From an uncultured Spirochaetaceae bacterium (GTDB lineage Bacteria > Spirochaetota > Spirochaetia > Treponematales > Treponemataceae): a stretch of 32,227 bases of DNA. Shown piece by piece: positions 7,326 through 15,041 of this stretch; the stretch's first letter is position 1, and each line of letters opens with the position of its first letter. The position numbers and the translations under genes were made by a program. Under the pieces are notes generated by a model that was given only the letters and a program-made list of their open reading frames with translations, was not told the DNA's origin and did no database searches. The stretch is from the NCBI GenBank assembly GCA_902799965.1, contig CADCCO010000020.1, positions 1-32,227 of the forward strand, given 5' to 3'.

Positions 7326-8410
7326 AAGTCTTGTACGACAGCCAGGCTTTTTCTATGCAGTCCTTTGGCGGAGTCTCCCGCTACTACAACAAGCTTTGCC
7401 GCTACAACGGCGGCGCCTTTGAAACCGCTGTTTCCGGCGTTTTTTCGCAGAACATTTACGCGCAAAAGCTTTCCGGCCTAAAGCCCTTTCCGATAAAGAA
7501 AAACTTTAAGGGAAAGAGCCGCCTTGTTTGCGCCATAAATTCATTTGCCGACGCGGCCGCCGTCCGCCGCCAGGACTACGACGTTTACCATCCCAGCTAT
7601 TACTTTGTTCCCGCCGTTCCAAAGGAAAGGCCGCTTGTGATTACCGTCCACGACTTTATCCACGAAGCGGACCCCGAATCGTTCCCGCCCTCCGATAAAA
7701 CTGCCTGGGCCAAGGAGCGCTCGCTAAAGGCCGCCTCAAGAATCATCGCGATTTCCGAGAACACCAAAAAGGACTTGCTAAAATATTATCCTTTTGTAGA
7801 CGAGTCGCGGGTTGACGTTGTCCTGCACGCGATTGAATGGGAAAGGCGGGCCAAAAAGCCCGCGCCTTTTGGCATAAAAAAGCCTTACGTTTTGTTCACC
7901 GGCGGCCGCGCGGGCTACAAGAATTTCATTCCGTTCGCCAAGGCGCTCGCGCCGCTCCTTGTCCAAAACGACTTGCTTTTGGTTTGCACCGGCTCGCCGT
8001 TCAGCCCGCAAGAAATTGCGGCGCTCCAGTCCTTTGGCGCGGCCGACCGAACGCTTGTCTTTTACTCGGACGAAGACGACCTTCGCTCCTTGTACGAGAA
8101 CGCGCTTTTCTTTGTCTTTCCGTCCTTGCTCGAAGGCTTTGGCCTTCCGATTTTGGAGGCCTTTGTCTCCGGCTGCCCGGCGCTTTTGTCAAACGCCAGC
8201 TGCTTTCCCGAAATCGCGGGCGAGGCGGCGCTTTTCTTTGACCCAAAAAGCCAGGACAGCATGAGGGAGGCTTTTTCTAAGGCCGTCCAGTCCCAGTCGC
8301 TTAGGGCGGATTTGGCGCGAAAGGGGAGCGAGCGCTTTGACAAGTTCACGATGAAGGGCATGATGGAAGGCACCGCCGCCGTCTACCAGCGCGCCGCGGC
8401 CGCTTTTTAG
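7322..8410 (+). CDS. GT4 family glycosyltransferase
   Basis: A 362-residue GT-B enzyme of the GT4 family, which adds a hexose to a lipid-linked glycan in the cytoplasm. The N-terminal SFGGVSRYYNKL (14-25) is the acceptor-side glycine loop. TVHDFIHE (108-115) and RIIAISENTKKDLLKYY (140-156) are the usual central motifs. The C-terminal FPSLLEGFGLPILEA (266-280) contains the E-x7-E pair, E271 and E279, that binds the donor. Overall it is close to WbaZ/mannosyltransferase-like GT4 proteins found in O-antigen clusters; the sugar cannot be fixed. The start overlaps the previous stop (ATGA). It is the last gene before the motility operon, and no GC-rich terminator was seen in the 155 bases that follow. 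Confidence 0.92.
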   Translation: MKVLYDSQAFSMQSFGGVSRYYNKLCRYNGGAFETAVSGVFSQNIYAQKLSGLKPFPIKKNFKGKSRLVCAINSFADAAAVRRQDYDVYHPSYYFVPAVPKERPLVITVHDFIHEADPESFPPSDKTAWAKERSLKAASRIIAISENTKKDLLKYYPFVDESRVDVVLHAIEWERRAKKPAPFGIKKPYVLFTGGRAGYKNFIPFAKALAPLLVQNDLLLVCTGSPFSPQEIAALQSFGAADRTLVFYSDEDDLRSLYENALFFVFPSLLEGFGLPILEAFVSGCPALLSNASCFPEIAGEAALFFDPKSQDSMREAFSKAVQSQSLRADLARKGSERFDKFTMKGMMEGTAAVYQRAAAAF

Positions 8411-8466
8411 GCTTGCGACCCCCTTAAGTTCCTATAAAAAAATTCCGAAAATTTATAAGAATAAAC

Positions 8467-8495
8467 TTGCATTTTTTTGCAAGGCGTGTTAGAAT
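8467..8495 (+). promoter_or_regulatory. Probable sigma-70-type promoter of the motility operon
   Basis: TTGCAT (8467-8472) and TAGAAT (8490-8495) are 17 bases apart. The start point would be near 8502, leaving about 64 bases of leader before flbD. The -35 lies in a CTTGCA/TGCAAG hairpin (8466-8483), which might bind a regulator or be incidental. Confidence 0.55.
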
Positions 8496-8505
8496 AAAGA
8501 ATAGT

Positions 8506-8531
8506 AGCATAGGCTAAATTTATTCTATGCT
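8506..8531. promoter_or_regulatory. Palindrome in flbD leader
   Basis: AGCATAG (8506-8512) and CTATGCT (8525-8531) form a perfect 7-bp inverted repeat with a 12-base AT-rich spacer. It lies just after the predicted transcription start and before the flbD ribosome site. It could be an operator or an mRNA stem. Confidence 0.45.
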
Positions 8532-8565
8532 TCCATATCTTTATTAGCGGGGAAATAATTTAGAT

Positions 8566-8763
8566 ATGATAGAAGTTGAGCGTCTCAACGGAAAAAAGTA
8601 TTTTTTAAATCCGCATATGATTGAGTCGATGGAAAGCCTTCCTGACTTGACTATAACGATGCTCTCCGGAAAAAAAGTCATCGTCAAAAATTCCCCGGAA
8701 GACATTATGGAAAAAATTGTTGAGTACCGAAAAAGAATCGGCGTGAACGCCCAAGAGGTATAA
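8566..8763 (+). CDS. flbD: FlbD family flagellar protein
   Basis: A 65-residue FlbD protein, a small soluble factor found upstream of motA in spirochaetes and Gram-positive bacteria. Its role is poorly understood; it is not the Caulobacter transcription factor of the same name. The family pattern is clear: IEVERLNGKKYFLNPHMIES at the start, PDLTITMLSGKK (about 27-38) and IMEKIVEYRK near the end. Length is typical. ATG 8566 follows a GGGG-containing site by about a dozen bases. It is the first gene of the motility operon here. In Treponema pallidum, as I recall, flgD and flgE precede it, so the hook genes must lie elsewhere in this genome. Confidence 0.93.
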   Translation: MIEVERLNGKKYFLNPHMIESMESLPDLTITMLSGKKVIVKNSPEDIMEKIVEYRKRIGVNAQEV

Positions 8764-8766
8764 AAA

Positions 8767-9549
8767 ATGGATATAGCGACAATAATTGGTATCGCAGGCG
8801 GCGCGGCTTGTATCGTCATGTCAGTTTTGACTTCGGGCGGCACCTTGGGCGGAATCATCGACATTCCGTCTGTTTTCATGACCGTAGGCGGCTCTTACGC
8901 GGCCTTGTTCATCCTTTCTCCGCTGAACAAGGCTATCGGCCTTTTCAAAGTTATGGGCAAGGCCTTCAAGATTCCCGATTTTGGCGAAAAGTCCCTGGTC
9001 CAAAACATAGTGAACCTTTCCGACAAAGCGCGCCGCGAAGGCCTTTTGATTTTGGAAGACGGCCTTGAGGACTTGGACGACCAGTTCCTAAAAAGCGGCC
9101 TTCGCCTTGTCATCGACGGCACCGACGGCGCCGTTGTCCGAAAGATTATGGAAAACGAAATGAACCAGACGGAAGCCCGCCACATGGAATGGGTAAACTG
9201 CGTAAACCAATGGGCCGGCTTCGCTCCGGGCTTTGGAATGATGGGTACCGTTCTTGGTTTGATTGGTATGTTGAACAACTTGGAAGACAAGAGCTCGCTC
9301 GGTCCTAACATGGCCGTAGCCTTGATTACAACCCTTTACGGTTCAATGATGGCCAACTGGCTTTTGACTCCGTTCGGACAGAACCTTATCGGCCAGAACT
9401 CTATGGAAATGCGCGTTAAGGAAATGGTAATCGAGGGCGTTTTGGCGATTCAGGCGGGCGAAAACTCGCGCGTCATCGCGCAAAAGCTTTTGACTTATTT
9501 GGATCCGGTCACAAGAAAGGCTGTGGCTTCGGAAGTTCTAAAGGATTAA
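8767..9549 (+). CDS. motA: Flagellar motor stator protein MotA
   Basis: MotA, 260 residues, forms with MotB the inner-membrane ion channel that drives the flagellar rotor. Four membrane segments are seen at about 4-22, 34-51, 149-169 and 181-201. The cytoplasmic loop holds the RREGLLILE block (89-97), which contains the charged residues that contact FliG. The conserved prolines are in GFAPGFGMMG (P154) and LLTPFG (P202). Length is normal. The ATG lies four bases after the flbD stop, with an AGAGGT site at the flbD end, so the genes are coupled. Which ion is used cannot be decided from these motifs alone. Confidence 0.97.
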   Translation: MDIATIIGIAGGAACIVMSVLTSGGTLGGIIDIPSVFMTVGGSYAALFILSPLNKAIGLFKVMGKAFKIPDFGEKSLVQNIVNLSDKARREGLLILEDGLEDLDDQFLKSGLRLVIDGTDGAVVRKIMENEMNQTEARHMEWVNCVNQWAGFAPGFGMMGTVLGLIGMLNNLEDKSSLGPNMAVALITTLYGSMMANWLLTPFGQNLIGQNSMEMRVKEMVIEGVLAIQAGENSRVIAQKLLTYLDPVTRKAVASEVLKD

Positions 9550-9552
9550 AAA

Positions 9553-10287
9553 ATGGGCAAGAAGAAAGAGCCTGAAAAACCGTCAACAGCCTGGCAGGGC
9601 ACGTATGGCGACATGATTACCTTGATGCTTTGCTTCTTCGTCATGTTGTACAACCCTTCCGAAATTGACGTAACCCAACTCGCCACGATTACGGAGAGCC
9701 TTCAGATGAACCAGACTGAAAGCACTTCGGGCGGAATGTCGCTTAGCGCCGGCCGCTTGGCGGATTTGGGAAACACAATCAGCGCCCTGCCTTCTGTCGA
9801 AAAAGGCCGCTCTTTGGGCATGGCAAAGAAAAAGGCCGTGTCGCTTTTCGCGCCCGACGTAAAGTCAAACCGCATCACGATTACCAGCGACGAGCGGGGC
9901 TTGATAATAACGCTGGCCGCCGACTCCTTCTTTAAAAAGGGAAGCGCGGAATTGGACATTGAGGACACCCGCGACACGCTTTTGCGCCTGAGCGAGTTTT
10001 TTAGTGATAAAGATTTAGTTGAAAAAGACCGAAGATTTAGGATAGAAGGGCATACCGACAAAACGCCGGTGGACCCTGACGAAACTGGCTTTTTGAGCAA
10101 CTGGGAGCTTTCGGCCGCGCGCGCGATGAACGTTTTGCATTACCTCGCCGACTTTGGCGCGCCGGAAAAAAAGTTTTCGATTGCCGGCTACGCGGACACC
10201 CGCCCAAAGTTTGAGGGCGACACGGAAGAGGCTATGGCCTACAACCGCCGCGTTGACATAATAATTTTGGACGAAGGGCACTTTTAG
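9553..10287 (+). CDS. motB: Flagellar motor stator protein MotB
   Basis: MotB, 244 residues, is the ion-binding, peptidoglycan-anchored half of the stator. The single membrane segment (about 17-34) carries the essential aspartate, D20 in [11 protein letters not shown] plug/linker region follows. The C-terminal OmpA-like domain has the peptidoglycan-binding motifs [13 protein letters not shown] (162-174) and NWELSAARA (183-191), then [11 protein letters not shown]. In spirochaetes this domain holds the stator ring around the periplasmic flagellar motor. It follows motA by three bases. Confidence 0.96.
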   Translation: MGKKKEPEKPSTAWQGTYGDMITLMLCFFVMLYNPSEIDVTQLATITESLQMNQTESTSGGMSLSAGRLADLGNTISALPSVEKGRSLGMAKKKAVSLFAPDVKSNRITITSDERGLIITLAADSFFKKGSAELDIEDTRDTLLRLSEFFSDKDLVEKDRRFRIEGHTDKTPVDPDETGFLSNWELSAARAMNVLHYLADFGAPEKKFSIAGYADTRPKFEGDTEEAMAYNRRVDIIILDEGHF

Positions 10288-10326
10288 CGCCTGGCGGCAT
10301 AGATATACTTAGTAAAGGAGAAAAGT

Positions 10327-10881
10327 ATGGCAGACGAAGATGGCGTAGACGACGGCCTCGGCGACGAAGAGGGCGCATCGGCGGCCCCCGCCAAAAAAGG
10401 CGGAATAGGCGGCTTGCTTCCAACGCTTTTAAAATACATAGCGCTCGCTTTGGGCGCGATTATCCTTATTGTTACGGTGGTCATCATCACGATGAACATT
10501 ATGGGGAGCAACAAGCCTTCGCAGGCCGCGATTCCCGTTAGCGAAGACTACAAGGAAATCGCCGAGGAATTGGAATGGTACACTTCGCTTGGAGAAATCC
10601 AGACGCGCACCAGCGACCCGATTCCGGCCAGCGTTGTTGTGAACATTTTCTTGGGCTACAAAAAGGAAGACAAGGTCACTTCGACCGAAATCACCGCCCA
10701 GAGAATTCCGATTCGCGACTTTATGCGAAACTATTTTGCGGCAAAGACCGCCGAAGAGTTGACGCCGCGAAACGAAGAGAACATTAAGATTGAGATAAGA
10801 AACGAGATTAACGACACGATTTTGAACAGAGGAAAAATCAAGAAAGTGTCGTTCGACAAACTGAACGTTGTCGCTCAATAA
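10327..10881 (+). CDS. fliL: Flagellar basal body protein FliL
   Basis: FliL, 184 residues, supports stator recruitment and function and, in Borrelia, influences flagellar orientation. The N-terminus is acidic and cytoplasmic (1-22). A single membrane helix spans about 35-57. The periplasmic domain with SVVVNIFLGYKKED (about 99-112) and later RDFMRNYFAAKTAEEL is the stomatin-like FliL fold. The start is ATG 10327 after a perfect AAAGGAG site. It is separated from motB by 39 bases. Confidence 0.93.
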   Translation: MADEDGVDDGLGDEEGASAAPAKKGGIGGLLPTLLKYIALALGAIILIVTVVIITMNIMGSNKPSQAAIPVSEDYKEIAEELEWYTSLGEIQTRTSDPIPASVVVNIFLGYKKEDKVTSTEITAQRIPIRDFMRNYFAAKTAEELTPRNEENIKIEIRNEINDTILNRGKIKKVSFDKLNVVAQ

Positions 10882-10902
10882 AAAAAGAGGCGGGCATTTT
10901 AG

Positions 10903-11937
10903 ATGACAGATGTTCTTTCACAGGACGAAATAGACCAGCTGCTCAACGCGATTAACACGGGCCAGTCCGAAACCGACGACTACAAGGCGGTTTCAGACAC
11001 CCGCAAAATCAAAATTTACGACTTCAAGCGCCCTGACAAATTTTCAAAGGAACAGATTCGCACCGTGCAGATTATGCACGAAACCTTCGCCCGCCTTACG
11101 ACAACTTCGCTTTCGGCCCAGCTGCGCTCGCTCGTTCACGTTCACGTGGCCACGGTAGACCAGTTGACCTACGAGGAATTCATCCGCTCGATTCCGACTC
11201 CGACGACCCTTGCGGTAATCAATATGGATCCGCTGAAAGGAAACGCAGTTTTGGAAATCGACCCGGCGATCACCTTCAGCATGATTGACCGCTTGTTCGG
11301 CGGAACGGGAGCTGTCACCGGCAACAAGAGCCGCGACCTTACCGACATCGAGTCAAGCGTAATGGAAGGAATCATCGTGCGCATTTTGGCCAATATGCGC
11401 GAAGCCTGGACGCAGGTAATCGACTTGCGCCCCCGCTTGGGACAAATCGAAACGAACCCGCAGTTCGCGCAGATTGTTCCGCCGACAGAAATGGTCGTTT
11501 TGGTCACGCTTGAGACAAAGGTCGGCGAGGAAGAGGGAATGATTAACTTCTGCATCCCTTACCTTACGATTGAGCCGATTATTTCTAAGCTGTCTTCGCA
11601 GTTCTGGTTCAGCTCTGTGCGAAGAAGCAGCACGACCCAGTATTTGGGAACGTTGAAAGAAAAAATTTCCACGGTCGACATGGACGTGGTTGCCGAAATC
11701 GGCTCGATAAACCTTCCGATCCGCGACGTTTTGGGCTTGCGGATTGGAGACGTCGTCAAGCTTTCCAACACGAAGGTTGGCGACCAGCTTACGTTGAACA
11801 TTGGCGACAAGAAAAAATATTATTGCCAGCCCGGCGTTGTGGGCAAAAAAATGGCGGTTCAGGTTACAGGCAAACTCGCGGACGAGGGCGTCGATGAATT
11901 TGAAGAGCTTTCCGTAGAAGGAGATGAGACAGTATGA
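10903..11937 (+). CDS. fliM: Flagellar motor switch protein FliM
   Basis: FliM, 344 residues, is the C-ring protein that binds phosphorylated CheY and sets rotation direction. The N-terminal LSQDEIDQLL (5-14) is the CheY-binding peptide. The middle domain contains DRLFGGTG (129-136), which includes the FliG-contacting GG motif, and the C-terminal 80 residues form the FliN-like SPOA domain (NLPIRDVLGLRIGDVV). Length is normal. A GAGGCGGG site precedes ATG 10903. The stop overlaps the fliY start as ATGA. Confidence 0.97.
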   Translation: MTDVLSQDEIDQLLNAINTGQSETDDYKAVSDTRKIKIYDFKRPDKFSKEQIRTVQIMHETFARLTTTSLSAQLRSLVHVHVATVDQLTYEEFIRSIPTPTTLAVINMDPLKGNAVLEIDPAITFSMIDRLFGGTGAVTGNKSRDLTDIESSVMEGIIVRILANMREAWTQVIDLRPRLGQIETNPQFAQIVPPTEMVVLVTLETKVGEEEGMINFCIPYLTIEPIISKLSSQFWFSSVRRSSTTQYLGTLKEKISTVDMDVVAEIGSINLPIRDVLGLRIGDVVKLSNTKVGDQLTLNIGDKKKYYCQPGVVGKKMAVQVTGKLADEGVDEFEELSVEGDETV

Positions 11938-13139
11938 GTGATGGCGTAATTTCACAAGACGAAATCGACGCGCTGCTTTCGGGCGTTCCGATGGACGGCC
12001 TTAACGCGTCGGGGCAAGTTTCCGGCGCGCCGTCGGTCAACATAGACGCGGCGACCCTGACGAAATTCGCGGGCGACCTAAAGGATCCTCTAGTCGAGAA
12101 CCTAAAGCAGATGACTGGCGTTGAGGTTTCGGCCGGCGCGCCTTCTGCCGAAGGAGCCAACCGCGACCAGTTCTTGGCCAAGCTGCCGGAAATGGTAATC
12201 GCCACGACGGCGGACTTTTCAAACACTCTCAAGGGCGACCACCTTTACGTCATCTCCACCGAGTGCGCGCAAAAATTGGTCAGCCTTGTCAACAAGGAAG
12301 AGAACGCCGCGCTTGACGACATGGCGATGAGCGTCATAAACGAAACTCTTTCAACGCACACCAACGACGAAATCACCGCTCTTGACAAGACCGGAAAGTT
12401 GGGCGGACTTGCCTGTAATCCGGCGGAGTCAATCAGCGTTCCAAAGGCGATGGTTCGCATACCGCAAAACACTTTCGCCTTGTTCACATATCCGTTGACG
12501 ATTGACGGCCAAGCCTACACCTTGTGGGAAGCCGTCGGCGGCGAGGCCGCGAACTCCATCGCCAGCGCTTTGGGCGGAGGCGCCGCTCCAGCCGCCGCGG
12601 CGGGCGGAGCCTTGAACGCCGCCGACATGGCCGCTCTTGGCGGAATGGCCGGAGGAGCCCCGATGGGAGGCGCGCCGATGGGCGGAGCCCCAATGGGCGG
12701 CATGGGAATGCCGATGGGCGGAATGCAAATGGGCGGAGCCCCGATGGGAGGCATGGGAATGCCGATGGGCGGAATGCAAATGGGCGGAATGCCTATGGGC
12801 GGCGGCATGATGGGAACGCCTCCCAACGTGCAGTCTTTGCAATATCCAAATTTGATGGGCGGCGGCGCTCCGACGGACCAGGGAAACATCGGTCTCTTGA
12901 TGGATGTTTACATGGAAATGACCGTAGAGCTTGGCCGCACGAAGAAGCCGATAAAGGAAATCCTTGGCTTTGGCGAAGGAACGATCATCGAGCTGGACAA
13001 GCTCGCCGGCGAACCGGTTGACATTTTGGTCAACCACAAGCCTATCGCCAAGGGAGAAGTCGTGGTCATCGACGAAAACTTCGGCGTGCGCATTACGGAG
13101 ATTCTTTCTCCGCAAGAGCGCGTGTCAGAGCTTAGGTAG
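11934..13139 (+). CDS. fliY: Flagellar switch protein FliY (CheC-like plus FliN domain) with Gly/Met-rich linker
   Basis: FliY, 401 residues, is the spirochaete and Gram-positive counterpart of FliN in the C-ring. The N-terminal ISQDEIDALLSG (6-17) copies the CheY-binding peptide of FliM. Residues about 77-215 form a CheC/FliY-type domain. The only recognisable phosphatase-like helix, LDDMAMSVINETLS (127-140), keeps the Asn but has Ser in place of the usual Glu, so CheY-P phosphatase activity is doubtful. A Gly/Met/Pro/Ala-rich repeat linker spans about 236-294. The C-terminal SPOA domain (328-392, with KEILGFGEGTIIELDKLAGE) is a typical FliN domain that also docks the export apparatus. The start overlaps the fliM stop. 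Confidence 0.95.
   Translation: MSDGVISQDEIDALLSGVPMDGLNASGQVSGAPSVNIDAATLTKFAGDLKDPLVENLKQMTGVEVSAGAPSAEGANRDQFLAKLPEMVIATTADFSNTLKGDHLYVISTECAQKLVSLVNKEENAALDDMAMSVINETLSTHTNDEITALDKTGKLGGLACNPAESISVPKAMVRIPQNTFALFTYPLTIDGQAYTLWEAVGGEAANSIASALGGGAAPAAAAGGALNAADMAALGGMAGGAPMGGAPMGGAPMGGMGMPMGGMQMGGAPMGGMGMPMGGMQMGGMPMGGGMMGTPPNVQSLQYPNLMGGGAPTDQGNIGLLMDVYMEMTVELGRTKKPIKEILGFGEGTIIELDKLAGEPVDILVNHKPIAKGEVVVIDENFGVRITEILSPQERVSELR
12681..12782 (+). repeat. 51-bp tandem duplication in fliY linker
   Basis: Two 51-base units, 12681-12731 and 12732-12782, differ at only two bases, and each encodes GGAPMGGMGMPMGGMQM. Further GGAPM units flank them on the left and a GGMPM unit on the right, so the linker grew by repeated in-frame duplication. 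Confidence 0.9.
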
Positions 13140-13151
13140 CGCTTGAATAAT

Positions 13152-13192
13152 AACGGACGGTTTTGCGGAAATGGGGAAATCCGCTTTCCGTT
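13152..13192. repeat. Nested inverted repeats between fliY and fliO
   Basis: An outer pair AACGGA (13152-13157) and TCCGTT (13187-13192) encloses an inner pair GCGGA (13165-13169) and TCCGC (13180-13184). Together they can form an interrupted hairpin 12 bases after the fliY stop. There is no T-tract, so it is more likely an RNA-processing or attenuating stem than a terminator. Confidence 0.5.
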
Positions 13193-13199
13193 CATTTGC

Positions 13200-13238
13200 A
13201 ATTCATAATTCCTAATTCTTAATTACGAATTATGAATT
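13200..13238. repeat. 12-bp AT-rich palindrome between fliY and fliO
   Basis: AATTCATAATTC (13200-13211) and GAATTATGAATT (13227-13238) are perfect 12-base inverted repeats with a 15-base spacer that itself repeats AATT motifs. Elements of this look recur between genes in many bacterial genomes. It ends 10 bases before the fliO ribosome site and could affect fliO translation. Confidence 0.75.
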
Positions 13239-13258
13239 AAAAAGTGGTGGGGGGAAAT

Positions 13259-13909
13259 TTGAAAGCCTTTAAAATATCGTTGGCGTTTTTATGCGCTTTT
13301 TCTCTTTTTTCAAGCCTGGCGTTCGCTCAGGCCGCGCCCGCTTCTAGCGACGCTCCTGCCCAGACGGCGGTCGCGCAAAGCCTTCCCGACGAATCCACGC
13401 TCCCGATTTTGGACACGCCAGCCGCGAACGGCGGACCGGGCCTAACCGGCAGACAAGGGCCGGTTTCTGGCGCTTGGATTTTCTTTAGAATGATTTTCGT
13501 TCTTGTCGTCGCGGCCGCCTGCATTTACCTTTTCTTGAGCTTTATGCGGAAAAAAATGGGCGGCGGCGCGGCGGACGACGATACATTTTTGCGAAAAGTG
13601 GCGCAAGTCACCATCGCGCCCGGAAAGTCCGTTCAAATCGTGACGCTTTTGGAACACGCCTACTTGATCGGCGTGACCGACAATTCGATTGACTTGCTCG
13701 GCGAGATAAGCGACAAGGAGCTGGTCGACGCGATGAATCTTAACGCTGACCGAAACCAAGAGCGGGCGCGCGCGAGAAATTTCAACGAAGTGCTTTCGCT
13801 TTTCTTGAATCCAAAAAATCCCGGCGCGACCGAAGGCGAGCGCAAGGCCGCTTCTTCGCTTACGGACTTCTTTAAAAAACAAAAAGAGAAATTTGGAAAT
13901 GGAAAGTAG
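13259..13909 (+). CDS. fliO: Flagellar biosynthesis protein FliO (FliZ-like)
   Basis: FliO, 216 residues, helps assemble the FliP core of the flagellar export gate. The N-terminus (MKAFKISLAFLCAFSLFSSL, then AFAQA) is a clear signal peptide with likely cleavage after residue 23. A Pro/Ser/Ala-rich stretch follows, then a membrane helix (about 71-95, WIFFRMIFVLVVAAACIYLF) and the cytoplasmic FliO domain containing VTIAPGKSVQIVTLLEHAYLIGV. TTG 13259 is preferred because a GGGGGG site (13248-13254) sits correctly in front of it; GTG 13244 would put that site inside the gene. The 119-base gap before it is the longest inside this part of the operon and holds two hairpins. Confidence 0.87.
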   Translation: MKAFKISLAFLCAFSLFSSLAFAQAAPASSDAPAQTAVAQSLPDESTLPILDTPAANGGPGLTGRQGPVSGAWIFFRMIFVLVVAAACIYLFLSFMRKKMGGGAADDDTFLRKVAQVTIAPGKSVQIVTLLEHAYLIGVTDNSIDLLGEISDKELVDAMNLNADRNQERARARNFNEVLSLFLNPKNPGATEGERKAASSLTDFFKKQKEKFGNGK

Positions 13910-13919
13910 GGGAAAGTTC

Positions 13920-14765
13920 TTGCAAAAAAAATTCTCTCGCCTCTTTCTTTTCGCCCTGATAGGGCTTTTCTGCGCGATGCCTCTTTCTTCGCAAGCGGCA
14001 GGCCGCGCCGTCGACGACCCCAACTTTCCGCAAGGATCGACGCGCGGAACGATGCAGATGCAGGGAAACGTAAACCCCGTTCAAATTCCCAACATCGACA
14101 TAAACATCCGCCGCCCGCAAAACGGCGAGGAAGTCGCCTTCAGCGTTCAGCTTTTGATAATGTTGACGCTCCTTACGCTGGCTCCAAGCCTTTTGATTTT
14201 GCTCACTTGCTTTTTGCGCTTTTCAATCGTGCTGGACTTCATCAAGAGGGCGCTTTCCTTGCAGCAAGTTCCGCCCACAAGCGTGTTGAACGGCATCGCC
14301 TTTTTCATGACCCTTTTTGTGATGTGGCCAACGTTCACCAATATTTATGACAATTCTTTCAAGCCCATGCGGGACGGCCAAATAGGCATAGAGGCCGCCT
14401 TTGACGCCGCGCAAAAGCCCGTCCGAAATTTTATGTACAACCAAATGCGGGACGACACCAGCTACATCAAGATGTTTATGAATATGCGCGGCTTGGAAAA
14501 GCCCAACACTCTTGACGACGTCCCAACTTATGTTTTGGTTCCCTCTTACATTTTGCACGAGCTTACGGCGGCCTTTAAAATCGGCATTTACTTGTACATA
14601 CCGTTCATCATAATAGACATGGTTGTGGCCAGCATTTTGATGAGCATGGGAATGATGATGCTTCCGCCGGTTCAAATTTCGATGCCATTCAAGCTTATGC
14701 TTTTTGTTTTGGTCGACGGCTGGGGCCTTTTGACCCAGCAGCTTTTTTATTCGGTGTTGAGGTAG
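13920..14765 (+). CDS. fliP: Flagellar export gate protein FliP
   Basis: FliP, 281 residues from this start, is a core subunit of the type III export gate in the inner membrane. A signal peptide (MQKKFSRLFLFALIGLFCAM, then PLSSQAAG) precedes the mature protein. The first helix pair includes LLIMLTLLTLAPSLLILLTC, then FLRFSIVLDFIKRAL, LQQVPPTSVLNG and TLFVMWPTF, all diagnostic of the family. The late MGMMMLPPVQISMPFKLMLF is also conserved. TTG 13920 is chosen because an AGGGGA site lies seven bases upstream, directly after the fliO stop, and it begins a normal signal peptide. An ATG at 13899 is an alternative and would overlap fliO. Confidence 0.94.
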   Translation: MQKKFSRLFLFALIGLFCAMPLSSQAAGRAVDDPNFPQGSTRGTMQMQGNVNPVQIPNIDINIRRPQNGEEVAFSVQLLIMLTLLTLAPSLLILLTCFLRFSIVLDFIKRALSLQQVPPTSVLNGIAFFMTLFVMWPTFTNIYDNSFKPMRDGQIGIEAAFDAAQKPVRNFMYNQMRDDTSYIKMFMNMRGLEKPNTLDDVPTYVLVPSYILHELTAAFKIGIYLYIPFIIIDMVVASILMSMGMMMLPPVQISMPFKLMLFVLVDGWGLLTQQLFYSVLR

Positions 14766-14768
14766 CGG

Positions 14769-15032
14769 ATGGACATTGGACAGATAACCAACATGATGAG
14801 AGCCGGCGTAATGCAAGTGTTCATTCTTATCGCGCCGGTTTTGGGCGCGGCCTTGATTGTGGGCTTGGTCGTGGCGATATTCCAGGCGACCACTTCGATT
14901 CAAGAGCAGACGCTGACTTTTTTGCCAAAGATGCTGACGATTTTGGCAATACTCGCGCTCTTGGGCGGCTGGATGTTCGCGGAACTGCGCGACTACACGA
15001 TAACGCTTTTTAACCAAATACCGAGGCTTTAG
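14769..15032 (+). CDS. fliQ: Flagellar export gate protein FliQ
   Basis: FliQ, 87 residues, is the small two-helix subunit of the export gate. The helices are about 13-38 and 50-74, separated by the conserved ATTSIQEQTLTFLPKML segment (40-56). The length is exactly that of the family. It begins three bases after the fliP stop with a GAGG ribosome site inside the end of fliP. Confidence 0.96.
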   Translation: MDIGQITNMMRAGVMQVFILIAPVLGAALIVGLVVAIFQATTSIQEQTLTFLPKMLTILAILALLGGWMFAELRDYTITLFNQIPRL

Positions 15033-15041
15033 GAGAAGTAG

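Noticed and set aside
8433..8457. TATAAA/TTTATA inverted repeat after the GT4 gene
   Set aside because: Only six A/T pairs with a 13-base loop; too weak to call as a terminator or site.
8466..8483. CTTGCA/TGCAAG hairpin as a terminator for the glycan locus
   Set aside because: The T residues are in the loop and no T-tract follows; it fits better as part of the promoter region.
10304..10309. TATACT before fliL as an internal promoter
   Set aside because: No acceptable -35 at 16-18 bases; the 39-base gap is explained by the fliL ribosome site.
12640..12830. Repeat block considered as a CRISPR-like or mobile repeat
   Set aside because: It is an in-frame coding repeat without spacers, encoding the Gly/Met linker of FliY.
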